From Paenibacillus silagei (GTDB lineage: Bacteria; Bacillota; Bacilli; Paenibacillales; Paenibacillaceae), in NCBI RefSeq assembly GCF_017874735.1, contig NZ_JAGGLV010000002.1, positions 62,001 through 126,000 of the forward strand: DNA of 64,000 bases. Direction: 5' to 3'. Shown piece after piece: positions 25,125-35,014 of the stretch. Positions within the stretch are counted from its first letter, which is position 1, and each line of letters starts with the position of its first letter. A program made the translations under genes and the position numbers. A model generated the notes under the pieces. The model had not been told where the DNA came from and did not search any database. It saw only the letters and a list, made by a program, of their open reading frames with translations.

Positions 25125-26961
25125 GATGACACTCCTCCTTCGCTGTAGACCGTTCTCCTTCAAGCGGGATGGAGAACCCTACGATCGTTCCTGCCCCGTC
25201 CATACTCTCCATATGGAATTCAGCTTGGTCTCCGTAGATCAGTTGAATTCGCTGATAGACGTTCTCCAGCCCGATTCGCTTCCCGGCTGCACCCGTCTCC
25301 TGCCGGAGAGATGCAAGCAAGGCATCCAGCCGATCCGGCGGAATTCCCGGACCTTCGTCAATCACGGAACAGATCATGTATCCGCCCTGCCGCTTCAAAC
25401 GCACTGTGATGCGGATCCGCTGGTCAACCGGCGAGACGCCATGGATAATCGCATTCTCCACAAGCGGCTGCAGCAACAAGCCGGGAAGATGGACCTCCCC
25501 CAGCTCTTCATCAACATCCAGCTTGAAGCTTAACCTGTCACCGTACCGGAAGCGTTGAATGCTTAAATAGCTGTGAATAAATTGAATCTCCGCCTGCACT
25601 TGGACGGTTTCTTGCAGGCTTGACGCATGGTAACGGAGCAACTGGCCGAGTTCAACCAGCCCTTGTTCTCCCCGCTCACTGTTGCCTGTACGGATGGTCA
25701 TGCGGATGGTCTCCAGGGTATTGTGCAGGAAATGGGGATGAATCTGGCTTTGAAGAGTACGTATTTCAGCTTCCCGGTAGATCAGCTTCTCCTTAAGCAT
25801 CTCGTTCAGCAGCGTCTGCACCCGCCTCATCATATGCCGGAAGGTCTGCCCAAGCTGGCCGACTTCATCGTCCCCTCCGGGTTCAGGGGATAATGGCGAG
25901 GCGGATAAATGGACCTGCCGACGGGTTGTCCGGGCCAGCCGGCGGAGCGGATCAGTCATGCGGACGGAGAGCAGCGAGGATAGCAGAATGACAGCAGCTA
26001 CACCTGCCGTTATCCAGATCCCTATCCATTCTTTGACCTGCTCAACTTCTTGCATGATATTGCCCAGCGGAATCACACTAACCACTCTCCAGCCGCTCGC
26101 GGATGAACGGTTGTAGCTGACCAGCACGCTCTCTCCATCCAAGGTGACTCTGCTTGAGCCGGAGGTGGCGCTTTCAGCCCCCTGCATACCGTAAGCGCTC
26201 TCTTCGATTGCGCCGGCAAGGCTATCGTCAGAGGCATATACGATCTGGTTCCGGTCATCGAATACATATTGCCTGGTGCCGGTGCCGAAATTAATGCCGC
26301 GCATGATCTCCCGGATCGGCTCAAGCGTCCCGACAATTTGTATGATTCCTTTCAGCGCCTTTCTATTCTTCTGACGGAGGGGCTGAACCACGGAGAATGC
26401 CTTCCACTCGCCGATATACGGATTGTCGCCAAACAGCCTGAAGGGAATCGTTCCGAGGACTGTCGGCGTATATTGATCCAGATCCAGATTACGGAACCAG
26501 GGCTGATCCCTATAGGACGCGTCCAGCCACAGGCCTCCGGCGGATTGACGGATATAGACTTGACCCGAGCCAGTATAGAACAGTACAGCGACATAGTCTT
26601 TGTTCGGATTCAAACTGATAAATGACAAGGCCCGGTGAAGGGAAAGGGTATCAGCAAGCCCGGGTTCCGGACCGGATCGCCCGAAGCCGCTGAAGGCTTC
26701 TTCAAGCAGCCCGTTATACGGCTCAACCATAACCGCTCTGGAGAGAAATTTCACATCGTTCACGTAATCATCCAGCCTGACATTCACCTGATCCAGCACT
26801 TGAGGGATATAATGATTGATCTGCCGCTCCATCGCCCGGCGGGCCATCTGGTAGGACAACCCTCCGACCACGGCGATTATCACCGTAAGCAGCACCGAGA
26901 ACACAATCGCCAGCTTGCAGGCCATCGGCCAATGCCTGAATTGCCGCCTCTTCCATCGCAC
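25102..26961 (-). CDS. YesM-type sensor histidine kinase
   Basis: About 619 residues. Membrane segment 1 is near residues 15-35 (LAIVFSVLLTVIIAVVGG). An extracellular sensor of about 250 residues (Cache-like) follows, then membrane segment 2 (IWITAGVAAVILLSSLLSV), a HAMP, the LytS/YesM-type histidine box QIHPHFLHNTLETI, and a C-terminal ATPase domain (LLLQPLVENAIIHG, DEGPGIPPDRLD, IGLENVYQRI). The GTG at 26961 has GGGGAGG about 10 nt upstream. It heads an operon with its regulator, a binding protein, a secreted glycosidase-like protein and an esterase, so its ligand is probably an extracellular saccharide. Confidence 0.93.
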   Translation of the reverse strand: MRWKRRQFRHWPMACKLAIVFSVLLTVIIAVVGGLSYQMARRAMERQINHYIPQVLDQVNVRLDDYVNDVKFLSRAVMVEPYNGLLEEAFSGFGRSGPEPGLADTLSLHRALSFISLNPNKDYVAVLFYTGSGQVYIRQSAGGLWLDASYRDQPWFRNLDLDQYTPTVLGTIPFRLFGDNPYIGEWKAFSVVQPLRQKNRKALKGIIQIVGTLEPIREIMRGINFGTGTRQYVFDDRNQIVYASDDSLAGAIEESAYGMQGAESATSGSSRVTLDGESVLVSYNRSSASGWRVVSVIPLGNIMQEVEQVKEWIGIWITAGVAAVILLSSLLSVRMTDPLRRLARTTRRQVHLSASPLSPEPGGDDEVGQLGQTFRHMMRRVQTLLNEMLKEKLIYREAEIRTLQSQIHPHFLHNTLETIRMTIRTGNSERGEQGLVELGQLLRYHASSLQETVQVQAEIQFIHSYLSIQRFRYGDRLSFKLDVDEELGEVHLPGLLLQPLVENAIIHGVSPVDQRIRITVRLKRQGGYMICSVIDEGPGIPPDRLDALLASLRQETGAAGKRIGLENVYQRIQLIYGDQAEFHMESMDGAGTIVGFSIPLEGERSTAKEECHHESADCG

Positions 26962-27041
26962 GTAGCCATGCCTCCCCTGCCTTATCCCGCTTTAAAGTGC
27001 CATCATTATTTCAATTCCTTCTGTGAACCTACACCGCCAAA

Positions 27042-27932
27042 TCATGCCTGGTGATTATCCGGGCCAGCCGGCGGCTTGAGCCAATGAGCGCGGTATTGGG
27101 CCGGTGAGTATCCGGTTTTCTTCTTGAACAAGGCATGGAAAAATTTCAAATCGCGGTAGCCTGCAAGGCCGGCAATCTCCTTAATGGAATACGCCGGATA
27201 CTGCAGCAGCTCTATGCTTTTTTTGATCCGCACGTTCTGGATGTATTCTGTAAAAGTCTGGCCGGTGGCCTGCTTGAATCTCTTCTGCATATAGCTGGGA
27301 CTGGTCGAAATCAGCCGGGCGGCTTGGGCCAGTGTGACCGGCTGATCATAATGCTGGTCAATATAGGCCAGAACGGCACCGATTCCAGAAGCGGCAGGCA
27401 GATCATGCGGCTGGCTGGTCTCCATGCGGTAAATACAGACAAGCAGCCGGGTTAACTGGGCATACAGAACCGCCTCGAAGCCGATGGATCGGGTACAATA
27501 CTCCTGATACATCTGTTCAACAATCCGGCGGGCTGTGCCCTGATCATCTCTGACATGGGAATAGCGGCCGCTTCCGGCAGCAAGCAACGGATAGAGCCCT
27601 TCAGGAAGCGGATAGGCCCGCGCCAGTTGCCGGGGGAGTTGTTCGTCAAAAATACAATTGTAGACAATAAGCTCATCCTTCGCAGAAGGCGAAGAAGGCC
27701 GGTACACATGCTCCGTTCCTACGGGAATAATAAACAGGTCGCCTTGCTCCGCTACAATCCGATCATCGCCGATATAGTGAAATCCTTTGCCCTCAGCCAC
27801 GTACTGAAGCTCTGTGAAGGTATGAAGGTGCAGCGGCAGGGTGAACGCCTCGCGTTCTCTGGTAAGATGCAGGGGAAATTGATCCACCCAATAATCCCGG
27901 CCCTCCAAGACGAGCCGCTTGCGAGCTATCAT
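27042..27932 (-). CDS. AraC-family regulator with cupin sensor domain
   Basis: About 296 residues. The N-terminal cupin strand set (LPLHLHTFTELQYVAEGKGFHYIG, DLFIIPVGTEHVYRP) would bind a sugar or related ligand. The C-terminal AraC double helix-turn-helix (PVTLAQAARLISTSPSYMQKRF, YSIKEIAGLAGYRDLKFFHALF) is complete. Start chosen at the ATG at 27932, preceded by GGGAGGGGTGG. It is divergent from the GH78 gene at 28066 with only 133 nt between, so that gene is the likely target. Confidence 0.92.
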   Translation of the reverse strand: MIARKRLVLEGRDYWVDQFPLHLTREREAFTLPLHLHTFTELQYVAEGKGFHYIGDDRIVAEQGDLFIIPVGTEHVYRPSSPSAKDELIVYNCIFDEQLPRQLARAYPLPEGLYPLLAAGSGRYSHVRDDQGTARRIVEQMYQEYCTRSIGFEAVLYAQLTRLLVCIYRMETSQPHDLPAASGIGAVLAYIDQHYDQPVTLAQAARLISTSPSYMQKRFKQATGQTFTEYIQNVRIKKSIELLQYPAYSIKEIAGLAGYRDLKFFHALFKKKTGYSPAQYRAHWLKPPAGPDNHQA

Positions 27933-28065
27933 TCTTCCACCCCTCCCCATCTTAACTAGATAAGATAGACCTATTCATAGCACAGATCGCCCCCTATTAA
28001 CAAGTGAAATGGCTATGATATGCTCAGAGCAAGAACATCAGAATGAACGCGGGGAGAGGATCGTT

Positions 28066-30315
28066 ATGCGGTGGGAAGGGCAATGGATCTGGCGGTCGAG
28101 GGAAGTTCAGATCAATGATTTTGCATATTTCCGGAAGGAATTTCAGCTTGCGGAACAGCCGGATTCAGCACAGTTATATATGTCCTGCCACCATTATGCG
28201 CACGTCTATGTGAACGGCATCAGACTTGGCGGATATGGTACCCCGGCTCCAACGAATCCTCTCAAAAGAAAGCTGTATACCGTCCATGAAGTAGCCGGCC
28301 TATTGCATAGGGGAATGAACTGTATAACGGCTGATGCGCACTATCTGGGAGGAGATGGTCAGAACTCGGTCAATGGACTCCCCGGATTCCGGCTGGAATT
28401 GCACGGGCAGGGGGCCGGAGGCCAAGGCTTCAAAGTGCTGTCGGACTCAAGCTGGCAGGTACTGGCCGACATGCCGCATCAGGCAGGCACCCCTTATCAG
28501 CAGGAAAGAAGAATCTCGGCAGTCGAGGCCTATGATGCCAGGAAGCTGGACCCGCTCTGGCGTTATGCAGGAGGGGAATTCCGCTCGCTATGTACCTCCG
28601 CGCACCCCGCACTTATAAGCAATGACGCGTGGCCCATGCAATTACAGACCATACCGGAGGGACAGATCGAAGAGGAGCTCCGGTTGACAAGCGTTGCAGT
28701 GCTGCAGGAGCCAGACCAGTCTTCTTACATCCAAATCTTCGACGCCGGCAGAGTCGTCACCGGCTGGCCCTGCATCAGGCTGAGAGGGTACGCCGGAGCT
28801 GTGATCCGGATGCGCTATTCCGAGAATTTGGATGAGCAGGGCCGAACCGGTCATAATGTCGCCAATGAGGAGTCCGAGACCTATTATGATGAATACACGA
28901 TGCGCGGGGATGAACTAGAGGACTGGCAGCCGGACTTCTCTTACAAGTCCTTCCGGTATGTTGAGCTGACCGGGTATCCCGATATGATTGCCCCCGCTTC
29001 CGGGATTGTAGTCTGTTCAGCGCATACTGCTCTTCCTTACAGGGGGCATTACCGCTGTTCTAACGAGATGTTGAATCAGCTATATGACGCCGCTGTCCGG
29101 ACGCAAAAAAATAATATGCTGGGCCAATTGGTCGATTGTCCGCACCGGGAACAAGCGCAGTATTTGGCCGATACCGAATTGCAGGCGGAATTGCTGCTGT
29201 ATAATTTCGATGCGGTCGATATGCTTGAGAAGACATTGTCTGACTTCGCCGACGCCCAGTTGGAAGACGGGACCTTTCCTTTCGTCGCACCGACAACCTT
29301 CGAGCACCCGTCGTTTCATATCCAGATTCCGGAATGGGATTTGCATTACGCCACCTTGTTATGGAAATTATACGAAGCCACCGGAGAGTCTGGGCGAATT
29401 ACAGCCTACTATGAACCACTAACCCGAATGATTGGTTATTATGTTGAAAAGATTGATTCGGCTATGGGACTGGTGCCCATCGGTAAGGGCTGGCATATCA
29501 GTGACTGGCCGTACCCGTCAGTGGAGCATGAAGGCTTGTTTTTGACCGTCCAGCAAATTAAGTTCATTCAAGCTTTGGACATCGCGGGATACGCGGCTGC
29601 CCTGCTCGGCAAAAGCGAAGATCAGCAGAGATATGAACAGCAAGCCGCTGCGATGCGTAAACACCTGAATGCCCGCCTTTATCTGCCGGAGTCAGGGGCT
29701 TACAAGGACAGTATCGGTGCTTCCCGGGCGCATCAGGGAGTGAGCGCGCTTGCCCTTTTTGCCAATGTTGTTCCGTTAGAAGAGCGGGCACGCACATTAG
29801 CTTATGTCCGGAAGAAGGAATGGGAATGCAGCACGGTCCTAGCCCTGCCGCTAATCCGCACATTATTCGACAATGGCTGTGAAGCCGAAGCTTATGCCAT
29901 ACTGAGCCGGCGGGAATATCCCGGCTGGGGATATATGATAGAGCAAGGTGCTTTGACGCTTTGGGAGGGCTGGCAGGATATAGAGAGTCATTCCCACGCC
30001 TGGAACGGCTATCCCGGCAGACTGCTGCAGGAATATATTGTGGGAATTCGCCCAGCGGCACCCGGATTCACTCAAGCAGTCATTCGTCCCTATCTGGCCG
30101 CTGATCTGGAATTTGCCGAGGCCGCCGTCTGGACGGTACAAGGCACTATACAGGTACGCTGGGAGAAGACGGCTTGCCGCAAGCTTCTTATAACCGCCCA
30201 TCTCCCGGCAGGCATATCTGCAAGGCTGGAGCTGGTTTGTGGCAATCAATACATTGAACAGGCGCTTCATGCAGGCTTGAACGAACTAGCTTTTGAAGGC
30301 ATTCTGGAGGAGTAG
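28066..30315 (+). CDS. GH78 alpha-L-rhamnosidase
   Basis: About 749 residues, cytoplasmic. The N-terminal sandwich begins WEGQWIWRSREVQINDFAYF, with COHHYAHVYVNG-like strands (CHHYAHVYVNGIRLGGYG). The family signature QLVDCPHREQAQYLADTELQA is near residue 360. The barrel and closing beta-domain (WNGYPGRLLQEYIVGIRPAAPGF, split as WNGYPGRLLQ and IVGIRPAAPG) are present. The ATG at 28066 follows GGGGAGAGG; a longer frame from 28009 has no ribosome site. It is a third GH78-type enzyme in 20 kb, under a separate AraC regulator, suggesting activity on a different linkage or side chain. Confidence 0.9.
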   Translation: MRWEGQWIWRSREVQINDFAYFRKEFQLAEQPDSAQLYMSCHHYAHVYVNGIRLGGYGTPAPTNPLKRKLYTVHEVAGLLHRGMNCITADAHYLGGDGQNSVNGLPGFRLELHGQGAGGQGFKVLSDSSWQVLADMPHQAGTPYQQERRISAVEAYDARKLDPLWRYAGGEFRSLCTSAHPALISNDAWPMQLQTIPEGQIEEELRLTSVAVLQEPDQSSYIQIFDAGRVVTGWPCIRLRGYAGAVIRMRYSENLDEQGRTGHNVANEESETYYDEYTMRGDELEDWQPDFSYKSFRYVELTGYPDMIAPASGIVVCSAHTALPYRGHYRCSNEMLNQLYDAAVRTQKNNMLGQLVDCPHREQAQYLADTELQAELLLYNFDAVDMLEKTLSDFADAQLEDGTFPFVAPTTFEHPSFHIQIPEWDLHYATLLWKLYEATGESGRITAYYEPLTRMIGYYVEKIDSAMGLVPIGKGWHISDWPYPSVEHEGLFLTVQQIKFIQALDIAGYAAALLGKSEDQQRYEQQAAAMRKHLNARLYLPESGAYKDSIGASRAHQGVSALALFANVVPLEERARTLAYVRKKEWECSTVLALPLIRTLFDNGCEAEAYAILSRREYPGWGYMIEQGALTLWEGWQDIESHSHAWNGYPGRLLQEYIVGIRPAAPGFTQAVIRPYLAADLEFAEAAVWTVQGTIQVRWEKTACRKLLITAHLPAGISARLELVCGNQYIEQALHAGLNELAFEGILEE

Positions 30316-30424
30316 ACGGGCTGGGGGCGGCATGGGTTGAATGATCCATGACTTCCTCTCTTGTCCTCTTCTTGGACGACTATGTAAGTTACAATCTTCA
30401 AAAGCAAAGATCTTCTTCAGCACA

Positions 30425-30454
30425 AAAAGCTCCCGTGAACGCCACAGGAGCTTT
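30425..30454. terminator. Terminator between GH78 and cellulase genes
   Basis: AAAGCTCC pairs with GGAGCTTT, with GTG/CAC extending the stem. The two genes converge on it, and A/T runs on both sides allow bidirectional use. Confidence 0.8.
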
Positions 30455-30500
30455 CCTCATCTTTTGCAGACCATATGATCCGCCGCTTCACGCCGAATAC

Positions 30501-31727
30501 TTATTGCATCCCCTGCATAATGGCATTGATAATGCCTTGCTGGGTGACAGTGTTGTTATAACGGTTGAACAGGGCGAAGCCGTGCTGGCCGTTATAGCCA
30601 TTGTCCCAATAGACGGGCACGGCCTTGTACTTCTTGGCGGTTGCGGTTACGGCTTTGGCATAGGCGGCGCGGTAGATATTATTGCTTGAATCGTAGGATG
30701 ATTTGTCAATGGAACCGAATTCTCCGATCACCACCGGGTAGCCTTGGGTCGTGAATTTGTTGTACATGGATTGGAGCTGCGAGTTCAGGTAATCCTCCTG
30801 TCCCCAGGTGGATTTCTTGGCAGGGTTCGTCGCCGACGCTCCCCACTGCGTGATATTCCCTGATTCCTCACCGGCAAAATCCCAAGGGGAATAGTAGTGG
30901 GCGGAGATCATGATTCTTTTTTCTGAGCTGGGGATGGTGGAGGATCTGTAGGTGTCGGTTGGGAGTACGAATCCGTAATTGCCGGCCGTATAGTCGATGT
31001 TCGTATTCCAGCCCGGAATCAGCAGCCATCTGGCGCTATTGTTGCCGCCTGTCTGTCTGACCGTATCCACAAAGATCTGATTGTAGGCATTCAGGTTGGC
31101 GTAGTACGCCGGATTCGGATTGCCATAGTTACCGTCAAACACCTCGTTCATCGACTCCAAAATAAGCCGCTCCCCATAACCAGCGAACTTATTCGCAATC
31201 TGCTGCCAGACCTTCTGGTACTTCTGCTTAATGGCCGTCTGGTTGCCGCTGTTCACCAGGAGCCAGCTTCCCTGAACGGAATTGAAGCCGTCCCCGTGAA
31301 TATTAATGACGACATACAGTCCTTCATTGTAGGCGTAATCCACGACTGCCTTCACACGGTCCAGCCATACCGAGTTGATCGTATAGCCGGGAGCGCTCCC
31401 GATATAATTCAGGTAGGAGACCGGGATACGGATGGTTTTGAAGCCTGCTGCCTTGACCTTCTGGATCAACTGCGGCGTAATGGTAGGGTTATTCCAGGCG
31501 GTCTCACTGGGGATCCCGTTCACCGAAGCTTCGAGCGAGTTGCCCAGATTCCATCCGGCCCCCATCTCGCTGACGATCTGCGAAGCCTGCAACGATCTGA
31601 AGTCCGAGGTCAGCGCAGCTGACGCCTCTGCCGCAGATGCGCGGGAACCCGTGCTGCCGAGCAAGGTTGAAGCTAGTAATACTAGTGCTAGGCTGTAAAC
31701 TCCGCATTTTTTTATTTTGGTTAACAT
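30501..31727 (-). CDS. Secreted GH5 endoglucanase (cellulase)
   Basis: About 408 residues, catalytic domain only with a signal peptide (SLALVLLASTLLGSTGSRASA). GH5 landmarks: WNLGNSLEA near residue 59, a KTIRIPVSY strand, the acid/base Glu195 in LESMNEVFDG, HYYSPWDF, and the nucleophile Glu336 in VVIGEFGSID. No cellulose-binding module is attached. GAGGAGGT precedes the ATG, and a cre-like site lies 34-48 nt upstream of the start. It is separated from the GH26 mannanase by one small membrane-protein gene. Confidence 0.95.
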   Translation of the reverse strand: MLTKIKKCGVYSLALVLLASTLLGSTGSRASAAEASAALTSDFRSLQASQIVSEMGAGWNLGNSLEASVNGIPSETAWNNPTITPQLIQKVKAAGFKTIRIPVSYLNYIGSAPGYTINSVWLDRVKAVVDYAYNEGLYVVINIHGDGFNSVQGSWLLVNSGNQTAIKQKYQKVWQQIANKFAGYGERLILESMNEVFDGNYGNPNPAYYANLNAYNQIFVDTVRQTGGNNSARWLLIPGWNTNIDYTAGNYGFVLPTDTYRSSTIPSSEKRIMISAHYYSPWDFAGEESGNITQWGASATNPAKKSTWGQEDYLNSQLQSMYNKFTTQGYPVVIGEFGSIDKSSYDSSNNIYRAAYAKAVTATAKKYKAVPVYWDNGYNGQHGFALFNRYNNTVTQQGIINAIMQGMQ

Positions 31728-31760
31728 ATTAGTACCTCCTCTTATAGTAATTGCGTCACA

Positions 31761-31775
31761 CGAAAACGGTTACAT
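31761..31775. promoter_or_regulatory. cre-like site upstream of the cellulase
   Basis: Read on the minus strand, ATGTAACCGTTTTCG fits the CcpA consensus WTGNAANCGNWNNCW except for the last base. Its position just upstream of the GH5 start is consistent with carbon catabolite repression. Confidence 0.5.
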
Positions 31776-31781
31776 GTTTAT

Positions 31782-32270
31782 TCATTGACGATGAAGTGGC
31801 TTGGATTGCATTCTAACTATAAGGCAAGACAGAAGCATCGCTATGGAAATCCCGAACATCAAAATGTATCCATTATAAAACAGAGTATTTGTATATTGAT
31901 TAATCCAGCCGAAACGAAAGACTACGGAATCTTCATCATTTGTGAAGCCGTTTAAGCTTTGTTCTAATGCACTGATTGTGTTTAGTTGACCAAAAATCAT
32001 GAGAACTAAAGAGACAAGCGAAAGAGCTGGAATGACTATCGTTGAGATTGTTGGGGGCAGCTTTCTTAAATATTCAATAGATTTTAAAACCAAGTGAATG
32101 AGGAAAATCGCAAGCAATATCAGGCTAAGAATCAAAACTACTATTCCGGGATTCCCGTTACCAGATGTCCCTTTTCCAAGTCTATACTTAATAGTCGAAA
32201 TATCGACCGCAAAAATACAAAGTACATTTAACGCCAGCAGTATTATTGTTGACCTATACCTTCTTATCAA
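31782..32270 (-). CDS. Small membrane protein, four predicted helices
   Basis: About 162 residues with four hydrophobic segments: STIILLALNVLCIFAV, GIVVLILSLILLAIFLIHLVL, IVIPALSLVSLVLMIFGQL and YILMFGISIAMLLSCLIV. I do not recognise the family. The TTG start at 32270 has GGAGGTG upstream. The gene is more AT-rich than the glycosidases on either side and shares their strand, but gaps of about 90 nt downstream of the mannanase coding order make operon membership uncertain. Function unknown. Confidence 0.65.
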   Translation of the reverse strand: MIRRYRSTIILLALNVLCIFAVDISTIKYRLGKGTSGNGNPGIVVLILSLILLAIFLIHLVLKSIEYLRKLPPTISTIVIPALSLVSLVLMIFGQLNTISALEQSLNGFTNDEDSVVFRFGWINQYTNTLFYNGYILMFGISIAMLLSCLIVRMQSKPLHRQ

Positions 32271-32359
32271 AAGAACACCTCCGGTATAATGAATTCCCCG
32301 CTAAATAGATAATTTTATTACTTAGCGGAGAATGGGTCAACAACTACGGTTGAGGGCGT

Positions 32360-34942
32360 TTAAGGCTCCATCCCCCACACCAGCTGCCCGTTCACATATC
32401 CCGTAACCTGCTCATGATCGGCGAACTGGGTACCGGCGGCGCGGAAGGAGTAGTCATTGGCCTGATTGTAGTTAGACCAGTTGACCTTAGCGAAGCGGGT
32501 CTGGATCTCGGCACTCTGGCCGGGATTCAAGGTTCCCGCAGCGCTGGTGAAGCCAATCTCCAGAGCATAATCGGCACCGGCGGCTGGGGTATCCAGCTTC
32601 ACGAAGGTCCCGGTGACGTTCGCATTTCCGATGCTGGACCAGTCGGTCCAGAAGCTCTGCTGCTGCTCGCCGTCAATCGTGTAGTAATACCGGAGCTTCA
32701 CATCGCTGAGCTGGACCGGTGTACTCCCGGTGTTAATTACTTTGAACTTGGGTGCGATTCCATTGGTCGAAGCACCGGTGCTGCCGTTGTAGGCCTGAAT
32801 GGTCAAGTCGCCTGAAGGCAGCGGAACGCTGCTATCCTCTACGTTCACAGTAAACACAACCTCTGCTCCGCCGCTAAAATGAAAAGCGATCGCATGCTGG
32901 CCGAGCGGCAGCGTGGAGAGATAAGCTTTTTTCAGAACAACCGCAGTGTCAGTGGCCGTGTAATCCTGGCCGGAGACAAGGCTGTAACTGCCTCTCTTCA
33001 GGCTTGTCAGCTGATGCCCCTGTAAGGTAAGCGCTACAGAAATATCCTGTGCAAGATTCGCCGCCCGGTCAAACACCGCATGGTCTGGTGAGATGGCAGC
33101 ACCTGGCGTTGTATCGATGACTTTTACTTTTAACACGGGATCTTGGCCCTGATTGAAATCCAGGACGATAGAATGCTCGCCAACCGGCAGCGTTGCAAGG
33201 AACGCCTTAGTGAGCAGCAGTATGTTCCCGCTTACGGTATAATCCTCGTTCTCAGTCAAAATGGCGGTACCGGATCGAAGAGCCGTTAACGTGTTGCCGT
33301 TCAGGTTCATGGTGACGGTCTGGTCGGTCTGATGAGCCGGAGCTTTGTCAAATTCGACCATGGATGGTGTAATGGTTGCGCCCGGATGAGGATTATTCCC
33401 CTTTAGATCAGGCAGCTCGTCCAGCGTAATGACATAATCACTCTGGTACAGGGTGGTCAGCGTAGCCGGATAATTGAAGGCCGTACTCATCAGATGCTCA
33501 CCGTACCATGGGAGGAAGTAGAGCCAGCCTGCTTTTTCATCGGTCAGATTCTGCACGCTTGGAACGGTGTCGTTCTCGGTCATGGCTACCATCTTCTTGC
33601 CGCCAGTCAGATCCACCAGCTGATAAAAGGTCGAGCTAATCGCGTCCTCATTCGGCACGCCGGACAGTCCGTCATAGCGGTTGTAGATAGTATTGTATTT
33701 GTCGTAGCCGACAATATCCACCTGATCATCCCCTGGATACCAGGCCGGAGAAGTGCTGTACACATAACTGTTATAGGTCCAGATCAGATTGTGCAGGCCG
33801 TAGGTCTCCGTAAGCTCGGTATAGAGCTGATCCCAGAGCTGCTTGTACACCTCCGCACCTGCCGAAGCCCACCAGAACCAAGCGCCTTCCCCATTTAGCC
33901 CGCCGTTGCCTTCTGCCTCATGGTAAGGACGGAAGATTACGGGAACATTGTTGTCCTGCAGAATCTGCAGTTGCTCCGCCAGATCCTCGATCGCCAGTTG
34001 CAGGTACTGATACTCTTTGGTCCCCGGAATGACAGCATTTGCGGTATTGAAGTTTGTCTCTGTTGGCTTGTAGGTGGCTTCCTTCCAATCGACAAACTCC
34101 CCAAGCTGATAGGCGGTGAAGTTACGGGGAACGGTAAGATGCCAGCTATTGGTCGCAATCCCGCCCTTGTTATTCACCCAGTCGATCATGCGGGCGGTAG
34201 TGCCGTCCTCCCAGCCATACAGCGGATTATAGTTCATGAGGTCGAACCCGCGGACTGCCGGATATTTGCCGGTTAGGTTGTGAATCCAGTCGAATTCCAG
34301 CTCGGAGTTGCCGTCATTCCCTCCGCCGTAGATCTCCTGCTGGCCCGAGAGCATGTGCTTCCCGTACACCTCCGTCAAATAATTCATCAGGAGCTGGGTT
34401 TCGGGCGTGGCCTGAGCGTCAGAGAGAACGGGCTGCACAATCAGGGGGTCCAGGTTCGCATGATCCACCGTTAAGGCGTCGAAATAAGCGAATCCCCAGC
34501 CTGCTTTGACCTGAATGGTATTGCTGCCTTGATTCAGCTTGTGATAGCCGAAGTTGAAATCCTTCCATGTAGTGGTGTAGGGCAGCATATACGAACCCTT
34601 CGCAGCACCGTTAACGATTAATGCCTGCTGTCTGCCATCCGGGCTCAGTTCCTGCATATACCGGGTCGAGATCGTATACATGCCGGTTGCCGGGACAGTT
34701 ACGGTGTAGGTTAGCGTACCGGAGTTCTGCATCCAGACAAAACCGCTTCCAGAATAGCCGGGCTTCGGCGTTCCGTAAATCTGGGTCGTCACTTGCAAAT
34801 CCGGGGTGAGCTGGGCATTCTCGCTTTCGATGGTGATCAGTGCGGGGTCAGCGTGGGCGGTACGCGGCGGTGCCGTCAAGCCTCCAAGCAGCAGTGTGCA
34901 AGCGAGCAGCATGGTTCCTGTTCTTTTGAGCCATTTCTTCAT
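32360..34942 (-). CDS. Secreted multidomain GH26 beta-mannanase with binding modules
   Basis: About 860 residues. Signal peptide (MLLACTLLLGGLTAPPRTAHA), an N-terminal CBM35-like module (ITIESENAQL to FAYFDALTV, about 32-160), a GH26 catalytic domain (about 170-500) with acid/base Glu about 342 in FRPYHEAEGN and nucleophile Glu about 456 in VAMTENDT, two X2-type Ig-like modules (ATITPSMVEFDK and AAISPDHAVFDR, about 520-690), and a C-terminal CBM3 (LTIQAYNGSTGAST, YYYTIDGEQQQSFWTDWSS). It should degrade mannan within plant cell walls, anchored to cellulose. GGAGGAAGG fixes the ATG at 34942. An exact cre match lies upstream. Confidence 0.95.
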   Translation of the reverse strand: MKKWLKRTGTMLLACTLLLGGLTAPPRTAHADPALITIESENAQLTPDLQVTTQIYGTPKPGYSGSGFVWMQNSGTLTYTVTVPATGMYTISTRYMQELSPDGRQQALIVNGAAKGSYMLPYTTTWKDFNFGYHKLNQGSNTIQVKAGWGFAYFDALTVDHANLDPLIVQPVLSDAQATPETQLLMNYLTEVYGKHMLSGQQEIYGGGNDGNSELEFDWIHNLTGKYPAVRGFDLMNYNPLYGWEDGTTARMIDWVNNKGGIATNSWHLTVPRNFTAYQLGEFVDWKEATYKPTETNFNTANAVIPGTKEYQYLQLAIEDLAEQLQILQDNNVPVIFRPYHEAEGNGGLNGEGAWFWWASAGAEVYKQLWDQLYTELTETYGLHNLIWTYNSYVYSTSPAWYPGDDQVDIVGYDKYNTIYNRYDGLSGVPNEDAISSTFYQLVDLTGGKKMVAMTENDTVPSVQNLTDEKAGWLYFLPWYGEHLMSTAFNYPATLTTLYQSDYVITLDELPDLKGNNPHPGATITPSMVEFDKAPAHQTDQTVTMNLNGNTLTALRSGTAILTENEDYTVSGNILLLTKAFLATLPVGEHSIVLDFNQGQDPVLKVKVIDTTPGAAISPDHAVFDRAANLAQDISVALTLQGHQLTSLKRGSYSLVSGQDYTATDTAVVLKKAYLSTLPLGQHAIAFHFSGGAEVVFTVNVEDSSVPLPSGDLTIQAYNGSTGASTNGIAPKFKVINTGSTPVQLSDVKLRYYYTIDGEQQQSFWTDWSSIGNANVTGTFVKLDTPAAGADYALEIGFTSAAGTLNPGQSAEIQTRFAKVNWSNYNQANDYSFRAAGTQFADHEQVTGYVNGQLVWGMEP

Positions 34943-34999
34943 TTTCTTCCTTCCTCCCCATGAACAAAATGGTAAAACCTTGGTTAACCTATCAGATAA

Positions 35000-35014
35000 T
35001 GGTTGCGCTTTCAT
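35000..35014. promoter_or_regulatory. cre site upstream of the mannanase
   Basis: On the minus strand ATGAAAGCGCAACCA matches every fixed position of the CcpA consensus WTGNAANCGNWNNCW, about 60 nt before the mannanase start. This supports catabolite repression. Confidence 0.65.
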
